64,000 bases of DNA from Anopheles merus. Lineage: Eukaryota > Arthropoda > Insecta > Diptera > Culicidae. Below, one piece after another: positions 13,240-23,824 of the stretch. The position numbers were made by a program, and so were the translations under genes. The notes beneath the pieces are model-generated. The model saw nothing but the letters and a program-made list of their open reading frames with translations, was not told where the DNA came from and searched no databases. How positions within the stretch are numbered: the stretch's first letter is position 1; the number at the start of each line of letters is the position of its first letter. The stretch lies in assembly GCF_017562075.2 (NCBI RefSeq), contig NC_054084.1, forward strand, positions 11,394,745 to 11,458,744. Direction: 5' to 3'.

Positions 13240-16200
13240 AATCAGTTTTTATTTATTTATTTTAGTACAGTACTTAAACTAAAAGTATATCAATTTTCAT
13301 CAAATTTCATAGAGGATTAAATGTGCTTGAACATGTTTTACTTTCACTCCATTCATCATAGCCCAGTTTTTCCATCTTTCACTACCTGTTTTGATATCCG
13401 GCAAACATTCTTTTCGAATTTCTGTGTTGATTAATTTTCATCGCCACCAACATCGATCAGCTCGTTTCAAAGACTTGAACGATAATGCACCACCAGTGTG
13501 TGTGTGTGTATTTCCCCCCTCAAAAGTTGTTATTTTTTCCCTCACATTTCTACGCCTGTCACAATGGCAGCGATGAGAATGATTAATGATTGTCTGGTGC
13601 GCATTTCTCTTAGCCCGGTACGCGTGTGCCAGGAACGTGCCTCAATTTCCCTACCGTAGGTCCAAGCAGCAAAGACCTCTTGAACCGGGATGATACCCCG
13701 ATTCCAGCGTAAAGTAAACACTCTGTCCTGTTAACCTTCAACTCTTTCTGTCTTTGGAAGTTTCTCATTTTTCATATCGCTGCCCTGTCGGGTTTAACAA
13801 TGGAGAGTGAGACTGTCGACCTCTTTTTTTTTAACTGTTTGACAGTGGAAAATCAAAATACAAATCCATCACGGTACAGAAGCTGCGCTACCTATTGTGA
13901 TCACCGTTTGGGAAGCTTCTTTGTGTAGGTAGCTTGTGTTCATGGGTTGTTACATTGTTGCAAATTTCTAGAAATGGATCGCAAAATTCAGGTGTGCGAG
14001 TGTGGTTTATTGTTCATTAAATAAAGGTAAAAATGAGGCATATATTGGCCTCAGAGATTTGTTTCTTTGTTTTCGTTTTGATTATTAAACGCAATAATCT
14101 AACTAATAATTTTTATATTTCCCTTCGGTAGTATTGAAGAATTCATTTGGTTTGTGTTGTTTATGACGTTTAAACTAAATTGCACATTAAAATACGCCGT
14201 TGATTCAAGCACACACCCTAATTGCGACAAAACAATCCTTCAGACTGCTGAACACTGGAATGAAAGACTTCAACGTTCGCACGGGCGAGGAACCGCTGGG
14301 AAAAGGGGGGACAAACATTAGTCGCCGTAAACCAAAGCCGATCAATCAACGTTACCGTCTGACGTGTAGCCCTTTTTCAAACGAAAGCGAAAACGATAAA
14401 AAACGAACGAGCGCAACAAGTCCATTTTAATCCTGCCGTCTCACATGATCCACCGAAAGCAGCACACGATCAATCCCCGTACCCAGACCCAGCGCCAGCT
14501 GTTCCAAAGAGGCAGTTTGCAGTTTCGCTTGTTTGCACGTTAGGGGCATGAGGGGCACAAAATACAGCCAACAGACATTAATTAAACATTCAACCCTTGG
14601 AGGGTAAAAAAGAGTGCTACATAAGAGCTCCTCTTATGTGTGTGCGTGTGGGAGGATGCGGTGCAAAGGTTGTAAAAAGGCAAAGAAAGTGTCACCGCGA
14701 ATTGTCGATCGGTGTGTAGATTGTGGAGTGTTGTTCGCCCTACCAAGCCGATCGCGCCAGAGCAATTGCTGCACACTGAAGCTAAAGATGCGATCATTTT
14801 TCAACATCTAGATCGGAATAGTGATCAACATAGCATCTTGATGAAGATCTTGAGCGATGTTGTTGCCCTGGTTTAACTACTCATTCGGTCTCTCTCTCTC
14901 TGTGTGTCTCACTTCATGTCTGCAAAATAAACCAGCGTCAAGGATCTCCGGTTCGGTGCAGCCAGTTCCAGTCCGCCTTCCTCTCTACACCACAACGCAA
15001 GTGAAATGCTCCAGTTTGTGCTTGTGCGTGTTTTTGTGCCACTCGCTACACTTGAAATTCATTGATACTTGCACAGCTGGTTTCACTGTTTTTAAGGCAT
15101 TTGCGGGACCGTCCAGGAATTGAGTGCGGAGCAAAAGTAAAGTTATGCAACGAACCGCGTCTCGGCAGTACGAAACGAAACCATCGGCGGGAGGGGGGTG
15201 GGAGATAAATTATGAACGGAAAAACGCGGTGACACACACACACACACACACACTCCCCGGCGCAAGATGTCGGGGCCAGTGGGTAAGTGTGGCTGGAGGC
15301 CAACACAGTTGGCGTACTTGGCTGGCCCAAAAATTCAACCCCGGCAAGACTGACACTGGTGGAGGGGGATGGAGTGGGAAGGAGGGCGAGAAATAGAGCT
15401 ATCCTATACACCCGTGGCCAGTGTTAGCAGCACCAAACCAGTCCAGGCTCGATCGATCGAAACAGGTCTTTCGGGCGGTAAACTGTGGCACACGGTAACG
15501 CGGTAGACTAGCGCTAAGAAGCGGACCAAGATGCAAAGAAACATAACAAATTCACATTTCTTTCTCTCGAGGGCACACACACACACACACTGGGCCGGTT
15601 GGATTTGCCAGTGACGATGGCGACGTTTTGCGTGTTACGATCGCTCGCGCAAGTGGTGGACCCAGTGTGTCGGAAACGGGTGGCAAAGTGCGAAGGAAAT
15701 TGGCTGAAGAAAATCAGTTGTCAGCTAGCTAGCTGTGTCACTCTTTGCGTGCGGAGGGAGCAGGGTGACGAAAAATTACGATAAATTGCGAACGCTCAAG
15801 CTGGGCTCGGATAAAATGCAACCAGTTGCAAAAGTGCAAGCGAACGGTGGGCTCAGTGGAAAAGTGACCCATATTTCTGTGTGAGCGAAGGTTGATTCAA
15901 GCTAGACTTGTGGGTTGGAAGTGAGAGTGTGTTTTTAAGTAAAATTATGATGTAATTAAATGGTTGAAATCATCGATAAAACAGATCAATAAACAGCTTA
16001 AAATTAAAAAAAATAACTATGTAGGATTTACAAGAATTTTTAAATACCCATTATTCGAATTATCATATTATCGTCCAAACAACCTGTTCTGTCTTCAATA
16101 TCGATTATCTCGCGATCATTATAAATTCTCACAGCAAAATCTCGCCTTATCATCCACAACTCGATCCCGCTTTCGGCTCATTTAAATCACCAAATCTTAT

Positions 16201-18955
16201 CGCTCGCAACGAAACACCCCATAGAACGACTTAATCGATCAGTAGGCGCGAGCAGGCTGATCAACGCATTAAAAAACGCTCATCGAACCCGCTTCGTGAT
16301 GTGCCGCGCACCGCAGTCTGCCCACAGCCGGTATGTAAATTATGCGGATGCTTCATTCATCTGTTTCAATCATCGCCGTCATTAGCGCCGCGAACTATTC
16401 GCCGTACCTTGCCGCTTGGAAGATCCACCCAGGTGGCAAAAGGTGTTGACGATTCCACCAAAAGAAGACGAGAAAAAAAAACCGGACAATTTAGGTGTGG
16501 GGAGCTTTTACCATCTTTGCGGTGCTTACACCTAGCAGACACAGCAGACCCAGGCGAAGACGATCCCGCCTCGGTTCGGTGTTTATCCATCTGCTTTTTT
16601 ATATTTTATTTTATTTCTGCGTACACACATTTGGTTCGTATGGGGATGGTGGTTGGACACACAAAGCAACAAAAAATAGCGAGTCCAAGCACAGAAGTCT
16701 CTTCAACACGACCCGAAGATCACTTTTATGGGTGGCGTCTGCGCGCATGTTCACGCTTGCATATGGTTGTGGCGGGGCAGCTCGCCTTGGAAGAGGTCCA
16801 CCGGCACGCGAACGTCTTTTGGGGGAACACAGTTTTAAGTGTGTGAAGATGGCGAGCGCTTTATCTTGCCGCGCTGCACGCGCACTGAAGATGACATCCG
16901 ATGCCCAGCGTGTGAACTTTTTTTTCTTATACTCTCTCGTTTTTGCTTTTGCCCGTTTTTTATGCGCCCTCCTTGTGTGTGTGTGCCGTGTTTGTTTTCG
17001 GTGGCGTTGACAGTCTTGTTTTCGGGAGGCATTATTTATTTACTGTTTTTTTCTCTGTCTCGCTTTTTAAACAAGATTTCTTAAGTGGGGTGGCTTTTCA
17101 GCGATCGGATTATGTTGAATAATTCATTATCGTGCTGGTTCATTTGTCATGCGATTAGGCCGAAATGAATGCGTGGATTAATATGAAAGCTCAATAGGGA
17201 TGAGCAATTATTAAGGTATTTTTATCAGGTGTGAAAGCTACTATTCAGTAGATGAAATGTTGCCGACAATTTTTTGCTTTTAATTATTTATATTGAGTTA
17301 GAAAGCTTAACTATGTTTTCTTACTTGTCAAAATTGTTACACTTTATTAATTAGATAATTTTGATTACAAATTTGATTGCATAGTTTTTGGCATAAAATT
17401 GATAATTAATCAAGCAAAAGTAAACATCTCTCCTTGGCGGACTCTCTAAGCGCCTGATGGTATGCAATTCAAGTTTGTTCTCACGTGGTTGTTTTATTGA
17501 CTTTCCTTTTATTATCAATTTACTTTTATTTTATCACTCATTTACTATTTACTAGTCAATATCTTATTGTAAACGTATTTGAGAGCAAAGTACTAAGTTT
17601 GAGCTTAATGAGCTTAATTTGAGCTATTACCTTTTTTCTAGATTTGGTTCTAATCAAAATTATTTGAATTTGTAATATTTATAAACTGCTTTAGAGTATA
17701 ATTGATTTAGGATACTTTTGAACAGATAAATAGTAGTGAAAATATGTATAAAAAAATGTATATATCTGGAGTCCAAAACTGATGTATTGCATTGTGAAGA
17801 TCCCTGTGTACCAGCTCAAAGTCTCCCCTTTTGCAAAAATTATAGTAGTTTGGATAATTATTTCTTGTTGTTGTTGATGATTCGTTTAATGCACGAAAAA
17901 TGTTCTTGAATAAAGACCTGCAATTCTCATATTAAAATTTGAGAATACTCATAAAATATAGTATTACTAGAGATACTTGCTAAAACTAACTTGACTGAAC
18001 CTAACACATTTGCACCTGGTACTTGGCGGCTACTATTTTCTCTGGCGCTTAGCGCAGAGATTTCTTGCAACCGACAAATTGCCGCGGTACCAGCGTCAAC
18101 CAGCAGCAAGCACAGCATCGCAGCCTATGACAAACGGCCGGACATTAGCGCCATCATAAAAAAGCACATACATCTTGCTCTAGCACTCTTGCAGCCAGCA
18201 CTTTCTGCCGCGACCATGACGCGACCGTTCGACCGACCGACTGCATAATAATGTACTGCGCTTCGGGAAGCATAACCAGACCTCCCGTTCCCTCCTTTCC
18301 CTCCTCTCCCCGCAAACACGCATTCACTGCTGACACATATTTTCGTGCGCTCACGATCGACGGCAACCGAAAGCACCGCCACATTACAGCAAAACTGGGG
18401 AACCGAAGAAAGAATTAAGACGAAATAAAGATACTTATAATATTGACCATGCTCTGCCCACGATGATCCGACCTGGGATAAGAGAGGGCTAAGAGAGATG
18501 AAGTCAAAGCCAACGGGACTCGGCAGACACACACGCGCGCAGGACAACAGTTCCTCAGGCGCGGGATAGTAGTACCTGCAGGGCCGCGTGCACGTTGCCG
18601 CTTATGAAAGGCGACCAATGGTGCTTTGTGCGAGAATGCGGGGAAATATATGAACACCGCTGGTGGTAATTTCTTTTCTCCCATTACGTAACCTCCCACA
18701 CGGTCCCACAGGCAGGCAAAAAGTGGTTCAATTTTGCGACCACCACAGCAGGGCCCGCGTGTCCACCAGCCAGATATGTGTATTTACCTTTTTTTTTTTT
18801 TGCACAAAGGCACCGTACTGCCGGGCTAAATGACCTCCTGCTATGCTGTTTTTGTCGTTGTTGGTGGTGGTGGCCACGAATGGTCGGTCAAGAGGCAAAA
18901 CGGGAACCAAGGTGCAGCAGCAAACGGTCTAGCTTTCGGGGGTTTGCTTGCGTTT
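13240..18955. other. Non-coding stretch, no gene recognised
   Basis: Includes a strong-looking GTAAGT donor at 15282 after an ATG reading MSGPV, without supporting exons, overlapping long but featureless frames at 16301..17010 (plus), and an AT-rich block at 17100..17950. Confidence 0.5.
15232..15253. repeat. (AC)n microsatellite
   Basis: Eleven AC units. Similar shorter tracts occur near 100, 15570, 25350, 32465, 40840 and 47570. Confidence 0.95.
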
Positions 18956-19021
18956 AAGCTCCCTCTCACTCTCTTACTCTCTATCTTCCCGCCTTTTTTC
19001 TTGGGTCCTTCATCCGCACAG

Positions 19022-19042
19022 AAACAATGGCATTCTTTGAAA
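19022..19042 (+). CDS. Candidate 21-nt microexon, low confidence
   Basis: About 60 pyrimidine-rich bases (18959..19016) end in CATCCGCACAG. They are followed by 21 bases and then a consensus GTGAGT donor at 19043. The 21 bases are in frame as KQWHSLK if phase 0; alternatively they hold an ATG reading MAFFE with a phase-1 donor. The length is a multiple of three, as in neural microexons. No flanking exons of a matching gene were recognised. Confidence 0.25.
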
Positions 19043-19049
19043 GTGAGTT

Positions 19050-20640
19050 AATTTTTAGCGATCACTTTTTCCACCTTGTGCCCCCCCCCCCCTCTCGATT
19101 GGGTGCAATTTTATTTGCGTCCCCAATCCCTCGCGGTGCTGGGTGAATTTGCCTTCTTTCTCTTCGTGAGCTAAGACGGTGCTGCCATGGTGATTGGAGG
19201 GTGCTTTTTGCATCATCGTGGTGGCGAATGTCCGCCAAAGGTTCGGACTGTGCGGGAGTATGCCGGTGGGAAAAACGGTGAGCTGTTTTTTCTTCTTCGT
19301 CCTTTTTAGAGCGGGATCTAGCTTAAGCGGGTTGAATAATTGAACTGTTCCGTTTTGAATGCGCTTGTGTGGCTGAAAGGCTCGTGATGTCCCGCTGAGT
19401 GGTTTCGGTGAATTTTTGATACGCTCGTGTGTTTGAATGGACCACTTTCATTCTTGTCTCTTGCGGAAACGAGCCTTGTGGTACCGAACGTTTGATAGTA
19501 TTACATTAGCTGAATTAAAATTGAATTGACTGCGTTGTATAAAATAGGGAATATTATGCAATTACTACTGTGAAGCATGATCAGCAAATTGTTTTTATGA
19601 TGTTTGGGAATAGCATTCTTTGATATCTGAAGTATCAAAATACGGTCCTGGCACCGATTATGATCGTGGTCGATTTCAAAACAAGTCTGCTAATATTCAC
19701 AGTTCAACGTTATGCTCATCTTAGGGTAAAAGCATGCTTTAGGTTCATCTGCTTTTTGTTTTTCAGCTAAAATAGGATGTTTTGATTGCTATCCAAAAAA
19801 ACATTTAATACAATATGATGAGTAATGCAGCTTCCAGTGGTTCAGCTAATAACAACTTATGGTTGAGTTTGAAAAAGCAACGCTGTTGAATTCATTCCAA
19901 TTATTTATTTTAACATCATATAAGGTCTTCTGTGAAGATTTAACTACAAAATAGACGAATACATACATCAGGAATAACATTCACATACGTATAAAATTTA
20001 GATATATGGATAACAAGAAACAAAAATTGTCTGCTTACGAACGAAAAGCTAACAAGATGATAACATAGTTAGAGGACCTGATATTTAGATTTATTGTTTT
20101 CTCGGATTATTTATTGCTGTAGTTTCCGCTTCATTTTACCTCCTAGTCACCAATTTGGACCTCTAAGGTACCAATTTTTGGCAGTAAGTCAATCGGGGGT
20201 TTTATTCGACGCTTAACTGTATTTCAGAGATTATGCGTTTAAAAACTGTCAATTTTTCCGTAGAGAACCAACAGAATCAGTGATTTTATAGTAATAATTA
20301 AAGTTAATTTGTCTATTTCCAGTTAAATTTTTAAATAATAATTTGAATAAAGTATGAAAAATCTTAAACTTCATCAGATTGCACTAAATAAAAATGAAAA
20401 AATTTGATTTTGTTTCCACAACATAAAAATTTTCAACAATTTTCTAAAAAACCGAGTAAATTGCGGCAACGACCGCACCTTGTGTAAAAGTTTTAAACAA
20501 TGTAATGGATATGGATTTAAACAATTTATTATGGTTGTTATATTAATGTAAATTTTTTTTTAAACTATGAGTTTCATCAGAATAGGAATGCCAAAATTAG
20601 AAAAAATGCCTTAAGCATTTCCGTTTTATTTATAATTATG
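19050..20640. other. Non-coding, mostly AT-rich
   Basis: Poly-C of 12 at 19081..19092. From about 19480 the DNA is strongly AT-rich with no open frame of note. Confidence 0.6.
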
Positions 20641-20646
20641 TTCTAA

Positions 20647-20685
20647 CTTACTTAATTGATTACTTACTTAATTACTTACTTACCT
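20647..20685. repeat. Degenerate (TTAC)n microsatellite beside the SINE tail
   Basis: Repeated TTACTTAC with interruptions, directly beyond the A-rich end of the SINE. It may be the extended tail of the element on the minus strand. Confidence 0.6.
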
Positions 20686-20699
20686 ATAATTCGTATAAT

Positions 20700-20890
20700 C
20701 TTCTTTTTCTTCTTTAGCACAACAACCGTTGTCGGTCAAGGGCTACCTCTACCACAAGTGGGCTTGATTTTGAGTGACTTATCGATTACAAGTAGCAGGA
20801 TAGTCAGTCCTACACGATCCAATTGGGACTTTAATCCATGACGGGAATGTTATAAAGTCGTACGAGTTGATGACTATCCCACGAGACCGA
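20700..20890 (-). mobile_element. tRNA-like SINE, diverged copy
   Basis: Read on the minus strand from 20890 the element begins CGGTCTCGTGGGATAGTC, which resembles a pol III A box (TGG..AGT pattern). It then has GGATTAAAGTCCC, resembling a B box (GGTTCAANNCC). It continues through GACTGACTATCCTGCTA and ends CGACAACGGTTGTTGTGC followed by an A-rich tail (plus strand 20700..20716). I recognise this family as a common repeat of Anopheles genomic DNA, from memory only. The degraded B box implies an old, inactive copy. A TTAC-rich microsatellite lies just beyond the tail. Confidence 0.7.
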
Positions 20891-20894
20891 AATA

Positions 20895-22415
20895 TAATAT
20901 TTATAACATAGTTTGATAACCAAGATCGACAAGTGAATGTATAATTGATACGTATGCGAAACACGTGTCTGAATCATTCTATGCTTGAGGTCAAAGATTC
21001 CTACAACTAGACACCTTGCTCCGTTTGAGCGATGTATAACGATTTACCAGGTCCATGTTTCATTTTCCCTTACCCAAGTCCGGCAGTACAGGAATGTTTG
21101 CGCCACTTTTATGTATTTTCCCACAAAACAAATCTAAAAAAAGACACACACATACACACAAGAATTACGAAAGAAAGTGAAAGCATTGCAAAACGCGAAA
21201 CATCTTTTTGCTCCGCCGTTGCCGTTGCAGCTCTTTTGCTCTCCATGCTGCAGCCCTAATTCGCTTTCGCTTGCAATCGCGATTGAGCGGGCGCGCGTGA
21301 TTCTAGCCTAGTGCAGAACACTTTCCTTCTGGGTGGGTGGGCTGGGAGAAAAGCGGTGGAGCGGCCCTCTACCTGCAATTTATTGTTATGCAAATCGTAG
21401 CGCGACCGCTTTCGCACCTTTCCGTGGTCTGTGCCTTTTACTCGTGTGCACTCGAGTCTCTTTCTCGTTGTTTTCACCCCCAGCGAGGCCACGTCCAGTG
21501 CGCGTCGATCGCAATCGATGTATGCAGGTCGGGTACCGGCCGGTCCGATGCCGCGAGGCCGCTTTCGTGCTTCGTGGCGACCAGCGTGTCATAAAGCATC
21601 ACACATGCCCATAAATATAAGGCACCCTTTGCGGTGTAGCTTGCCCACAGTCTTGCTCGTACGGAAAGGAAACTCCGAGCCACCGGCACGACATCAAATT
21701 AATCAGATCGTTTATTACGTAATGCGTCCCTGAACGGGATGGTGAAAGGGAGGGGAGACAATTTGTGGGAGGCAGACAAACACACACACGCACTCACGTG
21801 TGCGAGAAAAGTGGGGTGTTGAAATTACGGGATGCATTAGGGAAGCCTAACTGGTTGCGCTCGTCGGCGTGCGCAAGTGCATCATGGCGCACCAAAATAG
21901 AAACGGCACAGAACACGGAAACACGGGCGCCTTTGCTTTGCTCCAGCCCGGCTCCAAATCGAGCGGTGGCTGGCGCAGGCGTTACAAATATGGTGCTGGG
22001 AATAAATCTCAACTTGTGGTCCAGTTGTGGTTTGGAGAGAGCGAGGGTGCCCAGACGACGGTGTAAAAGTCATCTTGAAACACACAAAAGAAGCTCGGCA
22101 TGCGTATGCTGTTTTTGATGCTGGTGTGGAATAATACACATGGCCGGGAGGTGGAATTCTAAGCAATTGAACTTTACCCACAAGGAAAGAGATCAAATTA
22201 TCGCCTCACTTTGCGTGCGGCTTTACGCAATACAAACAATATTACATCGTGAAGAACACCTTGTAACCTTTTGAGGCCACACACACAATGTCGCAATGTT
22301 ACTCCCCATCACTCTCTTATCTATGGCGCCTTCTGCCTGACTCATCCAATTCTCGATGGCCATTGATGGCTTCACTCCCTTCCAAAACCATTCAAATGCT
22401 TATCATACGCAGTGT
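20895..22415. other. Non-coding stretch downstream of the mucin/Ly6-like gene
   Basis: GC-rich from 21200. Several overlapping open frames on both strands (21256..22118), none with motifs or splice logic. Confidence 0.55.
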
Positions 22416-22419
22416 TTGC

Positions 22420-22425
22420 TTTATT
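22420..22425 (-). terminator. Poly(A) signal AATAAA for the mucin/Ly6-like gene
   Basis: Minus-strand AATAAA lies about 113 bases after the TAG stop at 22538..22540. It is the first canonical signal I see downstream, giving a short 3' UTR with cleavage expected near 22400. Confidence 0.5.
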
Positions 22426-22537
22426 TCGATACACACTTCCGCTAGCCGAGGCGGGCACTCTTCCAGCAGCCCGCTGGACATCACTCTATCGCGTCATGAT
22501 TGATGGATCCAACTTCGTCTTGATCCCGCTGCCATCC

Positions 22538-23643
22538 CTATCGATTGCACAGCTGCCACGAGCAGAGCGAACACTGGTCGTACGCCTGCCCACCGCTCAG
22601 CATCGTGCAGGTGTCGGTGAGCGATTGCTGCCGCTTGGTACAGCCCCGACTGATCACGCGCCGATTGTTCACTGTAAGCAGAGGCCAATGGTAAGAGTAC
22701 GACTAACCACAGACGCAGTGCGTCAACACCCTTACCGAAGCGTTCCGTCGTGTAGCAGACGTAGACCGGCAGCGGTAGTTGCCGCGGTGAGCGAAGATCC
22801 TCCTCCAGCTCATCCATCAGCGCATCCCGGGTGGCCCGGGCGGCCATCGTAAAGATGGAGGTGGAGCGGGCACCGAAGCAAGGACAGCAGCCGGCAGGAC
22901 AGCTCGGCGTGCTGGTGGTCGGTACGGGCGTCGTTGGAGTCGTTGGACTGGGGGTCATAGTCGTGGTGGTTGGGCTCGGCGTAGAGGTGGTTGGAATTGG
23001 GGAGGTTGGCAGGGTAGGTCCACACGTTGGGCAGGTTGTTTCGGGAACGGTGGGCGTCACCACCGGTGTGGAGGTGGTTGGAATTGGCGAGGTTGGCAGG
23101 GTAGGACCACACGTTGGGCAGGTTGTTTCGGGAACGGTGGGTGTCACCATCGGTGTGGAGGTGGTTGGGAACGGGGAGGTAGGTAGGGTTGGGGCACATG
23201 TTGGGCACGTGGTTTCGGGCGTTGGTGTTGTGGGCATTGGCGTTGTTGGGAGCGTCGGAGCGCAGGTTGGACACGTGGTGTCCGGTGTCGATGTCGTCGG
23301 GAGTGGAGTGGTGGGCAGGGTTGGGGCGCAGGTTGGACACGTGGTGTCGGGTGTGGAAGTCGTCAGCTGCGGGGTGGTTGGTAGCGTCGGTTCCGGTGCA
23401 CACGTCGGGCAGGTGGTGTCCGTGGGCAGGGGCGTGGTGTAGTCAATGTCACCGCAAACGACGGGAATCTCTTGCTGCAGCTCACAGTCATCGCACTGAT
23501 AGCACACCAATTGCGTGTGAACTAAAGGCAAGCGCACGGATATCCAGTTTTAATGTCGCGATCTTCAGAATTTTAGGTCCTGCTACATTACCTGTTCCCA
23601 GAAACAGCACCAAGAGTGCTCCTAGCGTCACAGTTCTAATCAT
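22538..23643 (-). CDS. Secreted mucin-like protein with a split Ly6-like cysteine domain
   Basis: Three exons: 23592..23643, 22736..23521 and 22538..22671. The introns are 70 and 64 bp, both GT-AG and both in phase 1, and join to 323 residues. Residues 1-20 are a signal peptide (MIRTVTLGALLVLFLGT then VHT). Mature protein starts near QLVCYQCDDC and has Cys 24, 27, 30 and 40. Residues 52-224 are Thr/Pro/Ser-rich with six TTCPTC units spaced 22 to 29 residues, expected to be heavily O-glycosylated. Residues 225-232 are CPAGCCPC. The C-terminal part has Cys 273, 290, 301, 313, 316 and 321 and ends QLCNR. The CN ending and ten flanking cysteines resemble a Ly6/three-finger domain (inference); no GPI-anchor tail is seen. 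A colinear reading of exon 2 alone runs past the second donor and ends with an unrelated tail, so the splice is needed to recover the cysteine pattern. Function unknown; a gut-lining or surface role is inferred. No paralogue is seen nearby. Confidence 0.85.
22981..23245 (-). repeat. Tandem 87-bp coding repeats within the mucin exon
   Basis: Copies of an 87-bp unit (29 codons: ETTC, PTCG/APT, then a TP-rich stretch ending TPTVP) start at equal spacing; the shared motif GAGGTGG recurs on the plus strand at 22984, 23071 and 23158. The first two copies differ at only a few bases, while the units nearer the N-terminus are shorter (22 codons) and more diverged. This indicates recent local expansion and probable length polymorphism. 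Confidence 0.85.
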
Positions 23644-23692
23644 TTTTGGGCCACAATATTGCAAGCACTGTAACACTAAACAAGCTGATTCA

Positions 23693-23731
23693 AACTGATG
23701 CTCATCTTCCCGCAAGACGCTAGGTTTTGTA
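23693..23731 (-). promoter_or_regulatory. Core promoter of the mucin/Ly6-like gene
   Basis: On the minus strand an arthropod initiator TCAGTT lies at 23698..23693, with the likely first transcribed A at 23696. A TATA-like TACAAAA lies at 23731..23725, about 29 to 35 bases upstream. This gives a leader of about 53 bases before the ATG at 23643. The elements are seen; the transcription start is inferred. Confidence 0.55.
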
Positions 23732-23745
23732 GCGCTTGTCTTGTC

Positions 23746-23820
23746 TTATCGGGCTGGAATAGATAATGCTGGACACTCATCAAGGGACGATTTCTTCATC
23801 GTATGTAAATTATCGATAAG
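23746..23820. promoter_or_regulatory. Cluster of GATA sites upstream of the mucin/Ly6-like gene
   Basis: Within about 125 bp upstream of the inferred start there are TTATC at 23746..23750, AGATAA at 23761..23766 and the palindromic double site TTATCGATAAG at 23810..23820. GATA factors drive many insect midgut and fat-body genes (established), so this suggests, but does not show, gut or fat-body expression. Confidence 0.45.
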
Positions 23821-23824
23821 CGGG

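Noticed and set aside
16301..17010. Two overlapping long plus frames (181 and 171 codons)
   Set aside because: Overlap each other in different frames and lack motifs; the second includes a GT-repeat-derived VCVC stretch.
22831..23442. 203-codon plus-strand open frame rich in VGxVG and HVGQVVSG repeats
   Set aside because: It is the antisense shadow of the Thr/Pro mucin repeats of the minus-strand gene; no promoter or splice logic.
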